DNA from: an uncultured Collinsella sp. | GTDB lineage: Bacteria > Actinomycetota > Coriobacteriia > Coriobacteriales > Coriobacteriaceae | Assembly (NCBI GenBank): GCA_902494295.1 | Contig: CABUSL010000102.1 | Location: 1 to 7,781 of the forward strand | Reading direction: 5' to 3' | Length of the DNA stretch: 7,781 bases | Shown: positions 5,199-7,781 of the stretch, piece by piece | Numbering within the stretch: position 1 is the stretch's first letter | Layout: the number at the start of each line of letters is the position of its first letter | The notes under the pieces: model-generated | The model's database searches: none | What the model saw: only the letters and a program-made list of their open reading frames with translations | Told to the model about the DNA's origin: nothing | Made by a program: the position numbers and the translations under genes

Positions 5199-7643
5199 TT
5201 AGGCGTGGTCGCGCCAGCCGAGAACGCGCTGCTTCATGCCTTCGATGTCGAGCACGCCTTCGGCAAAGCCTTTGCGCACGAGCTCTTCTGGAACGAATTC
5301 GTCGTACCGATCAAAGTAAGGCACCTCGCCGGGATAGACGAGGTCGATGGGGTCGAAGTCTTTCTCGGCTTCGGCGGCGAGCACTTCAAAGAACGTCTCC
5401 TCGTCGGCCTTCATCTTAAACTGCATAAAGTACGGGCGTGACGGGTCGAGTCCGCGAAGGCCCAACTCAGCGGCGCATTTGATTTTAAGCATGCGCTCGA
5501 GTGCTAGGAAGGCGTAGCTGCCTAACCAGGGGAAGAGCACCCAGGTGTCGCCACCCAGGTTGATGAGCGGCTTAGTTCCCGCGCCCGAAATCTCGGCGGT
5601 ATGACGAGCTTGTGCCAAGCGAGCCCGTGCGTTACCCATGAGGTACGGATATGTCGCGTGCTCGTTGAGCGTCTTGCGCATGCGCTCGAGTACGTGTGTA
5701 TTGATGTCACCGGGGCAGTCGCCAAAGTAGGCCGGCACACGGCCCTTGACCTGCGTGGCAAAGACGGTGTGGCGCTTCCAGTCCACTTCCTCGACAATCC
5801 AGCAGTGTCCGGCGATGGCGATGCGCTCACCGGGCGGTGGCGGGTTGACAATCGTGCCCAATTCGGCCGACTCGCTACGAACGGTGAACTCCTCGTTTTC
5901 CTGGAACACGGCGTAGAACTTAAAGTTGTTGATGATGCGCTCGCCCGCGAGACCCACGATGAGCCCGCCGCCTTCGGTGACCTGGATATGGTCGATCTTA
6001 ATGAGGTGACGCAGCAGCACGCGATAGTCATCGGCCGAGATGCGATGGAAATAGCTCAGTGTGAGCACGCGCTGGGCAAGTTCGGCCGGCGTGAGCTCTC
6101 CGGTGCTGGCGAGGGTCGACATGGTCTGGTGATAGAGCAGACTGTAGGGGAGTCGATCGAGCTCAGGCGGCTCGACCCATTTTTCCTCGCGATAGAGTTG
6201 TACGAGCGCGATGCCCTGCAGGAGCTTCCAAGGAATGGTTTCGGGCATCATCGTGCGCGGCTCGGGCTCTTCCTCGCGCATGACAAACCACATCTCGGGC
6301 GGAAGGTCGCGGCGTCCCGTGCGGCCCATTCGCTGCAAAAAGGAACTGACGGTAAACGGCGCATCGATCTGAAACGCACGCTCCAGACGGCCGATATCGA
6401 TACCGAGCTCCAGCGTAGAGGTGGTGACGGTTGTCTGTGCCTGCTCTTCATCGCGCATGAGTTCTTCGGCCGTCTCGCGTAGCGATGCCGAAAGATTGCC
6501 ATGGTGGATGAGAAAACGGTCGGGCTCGTGTCGACTTTCGCAGTAGCTGCGCAGCATGGAGCACACGGCCTCTGCCTCCTCGCGCGAGTTGGCAAAGACC
6601 AGGCACTTGCGGCCGCGCGTATGCTCAAAGATATAGCCCATACCGGGGTCGGCGTTGTCGGGCGCCGTGTCGGTGGGGTTGAGAAGCGCCTGCTCGGTCG
6701 CTCGTGGGATGTCGACTTCGCCCTCGGGGGCCGAGGAAGTTTGGCGGTCCTTGGGAGCGGCCTTGCTCCGTGCCCGCTCACGACGTTGACGGCGCTCCTC
6801 TTGTGTGAGCTGTCCGCTGTGACGCATGTCTTGGGCGCCGGCGGGCAGTGCCGCGGATGCCGCCGCCTCGATACGCTCGCACGCAAGCACTTCGGCCTCT
6901 TGAGGACCCGTGCTCTCGAATCCCCGCTGCTGTGCCTGGGGACCCGAGTTGTAGAAGTGCTCCATGGAGATGCGCCACACGCGGCGCGGTTCTTCAAAGC
7001 GGGGGATAACACAGTCGCGCCCCGTTCCCTGTGAGAGAAAAGCGCCCGTGCGCTCGGGGTCGCCGATGGTGGCAGAAAGGCCGATGCGTCGAGGCTGCAC
7101 GCCGGCCATGCGCGAGAGCCGCTCGATAAGGCAGAGCGTCTGCCCGCCACGGTCGCCGCGCATGAGCGAATGGACCTCGTCGATGACCACGTAGCGCAGG
7201 TCGCAAAACATGCGCGGAATCGCCATGTGCTTATGGATTAAGAGCGCTTCGAGTGACTCGGGCGTAATCTGCAAGATGCCGCTCGGTTTTTTGATGAGCT
7301 TAGCCTTGTGCGACTGCGAGACATCGCCATGCCAGTGCCAGACAGGGATATCGGCCTCTTCGCAGAGGTCGTTGAGACGGACGAACTGATCATTGATGAG
7401 CGCCTTGAGGGGGCCGATGTAGAGGGCGCCCACGCTTGCGGGCGGGTTCTCCCAAAACTCGGTCAGGATGGGAAAGAAGGCTGCCTCGGTTTTGCCGGAA
7501 GCCGTGGATGCCGTCAGGAGCACATTATCTTGCGTGTTAAAGATGGCGTCTGCCGCTGCAACCTGGATAGAGCGCAGACTCTCCCAATCGTGGGAGTAGA
7601 TGAAGTCTTGGATAAACGGAGCATATCTGTCAAAGGCGTTCAC
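5199..7643 (-). CDS. Lhr-core-like SF2 DEAD/DEAH-box helicase
   Basis: This 814-residue ATP-dependent helicase carries every core SF2 motif: I (TASTASGKTE, about residues 44-53), Ia (GPLKALINDQ), II (DEVH, 155-158), III (SAT, 190-192), IV (CLVFANS), V (STLELGIDIG, 409-418) and VI (QRMGRTGRR, 437-445). After the RecA domains come a winged-helix-like region and a beta-rich block (FYAVFQENEEF; IAIAGHCWIVEEVDW; GRVPAYFGD) that resembles the equivalent parts of Lhr helicases. The length fits the Lhr-core type, not the roughly 1500-residue full Lhr. Lhr proteins unwind RNA-DNA or DNA and are linked to repair. A charged, low-complexity stretch (about residues 268-333, with QEERRQRRERARSK) sits between the two RecA lobes. 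The start is the GTG at 7643, with GAGAGGAGG four bases before it. An in-frame TTG at 7709 would add 22 residues but lacks a ribosome binding site. The gene converges on the Elp3 operon with a 26-bp gap. The substrate is not evident from the context. Confidence 0.92.
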   Translation of the reverse strand: MNAFDRYAPFIQDFIYSHDWESLRSIQVAAADAIFNTQDNVLLTASTASGKTEAAFFPILTEFWENPPASVGALYIGPLKALINDQFVRLNDLCEEADIPVWHWHGDVSQSHKAKLIKKPSGILQITPESLEALLIHKHMAIPRMFCDLRYVVIDEVHSLMRGDRGGQTLCLIERLSRMAGVQPRRIGLSATIGDPERTGAFLSQGTGRDCVIPRFEEPRRVWRISMEHFYNSGPQAQQRGFESTGPQEAEVLACERIEAAASAALPAGAQDMRHSGQLTQEERRQRRERARSKAAPKDRQTSSAPEGEVDIPRATEQALLNPTDTAPDNADPGMGYIFEHTRGRKCLVFANSREEAEAVCSMLRSYCESRHEPDRFLIHHGNLSASLRETAEELMRDEEQAQTTVTTSTLELGIDIGRLERAFQIDAPFTVSSFLQRMGRTGRRDLPPEMWFVMREEEPEPRTMMPETIPWKLLQGIALVQLYREEKWVEPPELDRLPYSLLYHQTMSTLASTGELTPAELAQRVLTLSYFHRISADDYRVLLRHLIKIDHIQVTEGGGLIVGLAGERIINNFKFYAVFQENEEFTVRSESAELGTIVNPPPPGERIAIAGHCWIVEEVDWKRHTVFATQVKGRVPAYFGDCPGDINTHVLERMRKTLNEHATYPYLMGNARARLAQARHTAEISGAGTKPLINLGGDTWVLFPWLGSYAFLALERMLKIKCAAELGLRGLDPSRPYFMQFKMKADEETFFEVLAAEAEKDFDPIDLVYPGEVPYFDRYDEFVPEELVRKGFAEGVLDIEGMKQRVLGWRDHA

Positions 7644-7647
7644 GGGG

Positions 7648-7656
7648 CCTCCTCTC
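7648..7656 (-). promoter_or_regulatory. Ribosome binding site that decides the GTG start of the helicase
   Basis: On the minus strand this reads GAGAGGAGG, followed by CCCC and GTG. The four-base spacing is short, but the complementarity is the strongest in the region. The longer reading from TTG at 7709 has nothing comparable upstream. Confidence 0.6.
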
Positions 7657-7724
7657 AAAAACGAATCTCTCAACGCGGCTGGCAACGGCTTGCTGCATTG
7701 CTGCTTCAACGTTTGCCCAGATAA

Positions 7725-7761
7725 AACCTGCCAAAATAAACCTGTCCCTTTTTGGTAGGTT
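7725..7761 (-). repeat. Long inverted repeat between the helicase and the right edge, possible terminator or REP-like element
   Basis: AACCTGCCAAAA (7725-7736) and TTTTGGTAGGTT (7750-7761) pair over 12 positions with one C/T difference; on the minus-strand RNA all 12 pair. The 13-base loop contains a second copy of AACCTG, so the element also has internal direct repetition. Reading on the minus strand it begins inside a possible stop codon (7762-7760), and TTATC follows the second arm. It may terminate an upstream minus-strand gene, although the stem is AU-rich and the T tract short. The GGGACAGGTTTATTTTGG wording looks like a dispersed repeat, an impression I cannot test here. Confidence 0.5.
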
Positions 7762-7781
7762 AGATGGTGAACTCGGCGAAG
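7760..7781 (-). CDS. Possible last codons of an upstream minus-strand gene (partial)
   Basis: On the minus strand 7780-7760 reads FAEFTI followed by TAA, with GC-ending codons in most positions (TTC GCC GAG TTC ACC ATC), as in the neighbouring genes. The stop overlaps the start of an inverted repeat, as expected if that hairpin ends transcription of the gene. Six codons are too few to identify a protein, and a chance open stretch is quite possible. Confidence 0.3.

Noticed and set aside
5171..5200. Short hairpin AAGAC/GTCTT or AGTCT/AGACT between the convergent genes as a bidirectional terminator
   Set aside because: The first pairing leaves a two-base loop and the second has only five base pairs with a 13-base loop. 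Neither is convincing, although TTTTT follows on the helicase strand.
5601..6482. 293-codon open reading frame on the plus strand
   Set aside because: It is antisense to the helicase, whose motif VI and C-terminal domains lie in the same stretch; it has no motif of its own.
7643..7709. TTG start at 7709 giving a 22-residue longer helicase
   Set aside because: No purine-rich site precedes it, whereas a strong GAGAGGAGG lies just before the GTG at 7643. The added residues show no homology that I recognise.
7764..7781. ATG opening a plus-strand gene at the right edge (MVNSAK)
   Set aside because: Only six codons are visible and the preceding ribosome binding site is weak. The minus-strand reading, ending in TAA at the inverted repeat, has better codon choice.

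Overview
The window looks like chromosomal sequence from a high-GC actinobacterium, most likely a gut Coriobacteriia member such as Collinsella. This is inferred from GC-rich third codon positions, the actinobacterial style of the spermidine-synthase-like protein and the gene mix, not from a marker gene. No tRNA, rRNA, CRISPR array, insertion sequence or phage gene is visible.

Layout: (1) The left edge carries the N-terminal 136 residues of a minus-strand class I SAM-dependent methyltransferase with a Trm9-like N-terminus (GTG start at 409). (2) A 267-bp divergent intergenic region (410-676) holds a perfect 9-bp inverted repeat, a 13-bp palindrome and weak promoter-like hexamers. (3) A plus-strand pair overlapping by ATGA follows: an XRE-type DNA-binding protein with an alanine-rich middle and a hydrophobic membrane segment (677-1393), then a membrane-anchored DUF4097-type protein with repeated GSGD motifs (1390-2289). 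A strong GC hairpin terminator closes this pair. (4) A second plus-strand pair begins 12 bases after the last T of the terminator's T-rich tail: an Elp3-type radical SAM/GNAT tRNA-modification enzyme (2386-4293), followed with zero spacing by a membrane-anchored spermidine-synthase-like protein (4294-5172). Elp3 has no convincing ribosome binding site but has TACAAT at the distance expected for a leaderless transcript. (5) Convergent to these is an Lhr-core-like SF2 helicase on the minus strand (7643-5199). It is preceded by a long imperfect inverted repeat and what may be the last codons of another minus-strand gene at the right edge.

How the genes may work together: the XRE and DUF4097 proteins look like a two-gene membrane regulatory module. 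Elp3 would make the cm5 group on wobble uridine of tRNA. In eukaryotes the next step, methylation to mcm5U, is done by Trm9, so a Trm9-like methyltransferase about 2 kb from Elp3 is the most suggestive association here. The spermidine-synthase-like partner of Elp3 lacks the aspartates of true aminopropyltransferases, so its substrate is unknown. The helicase probably acts independently in nucleic-acid repair or processing.
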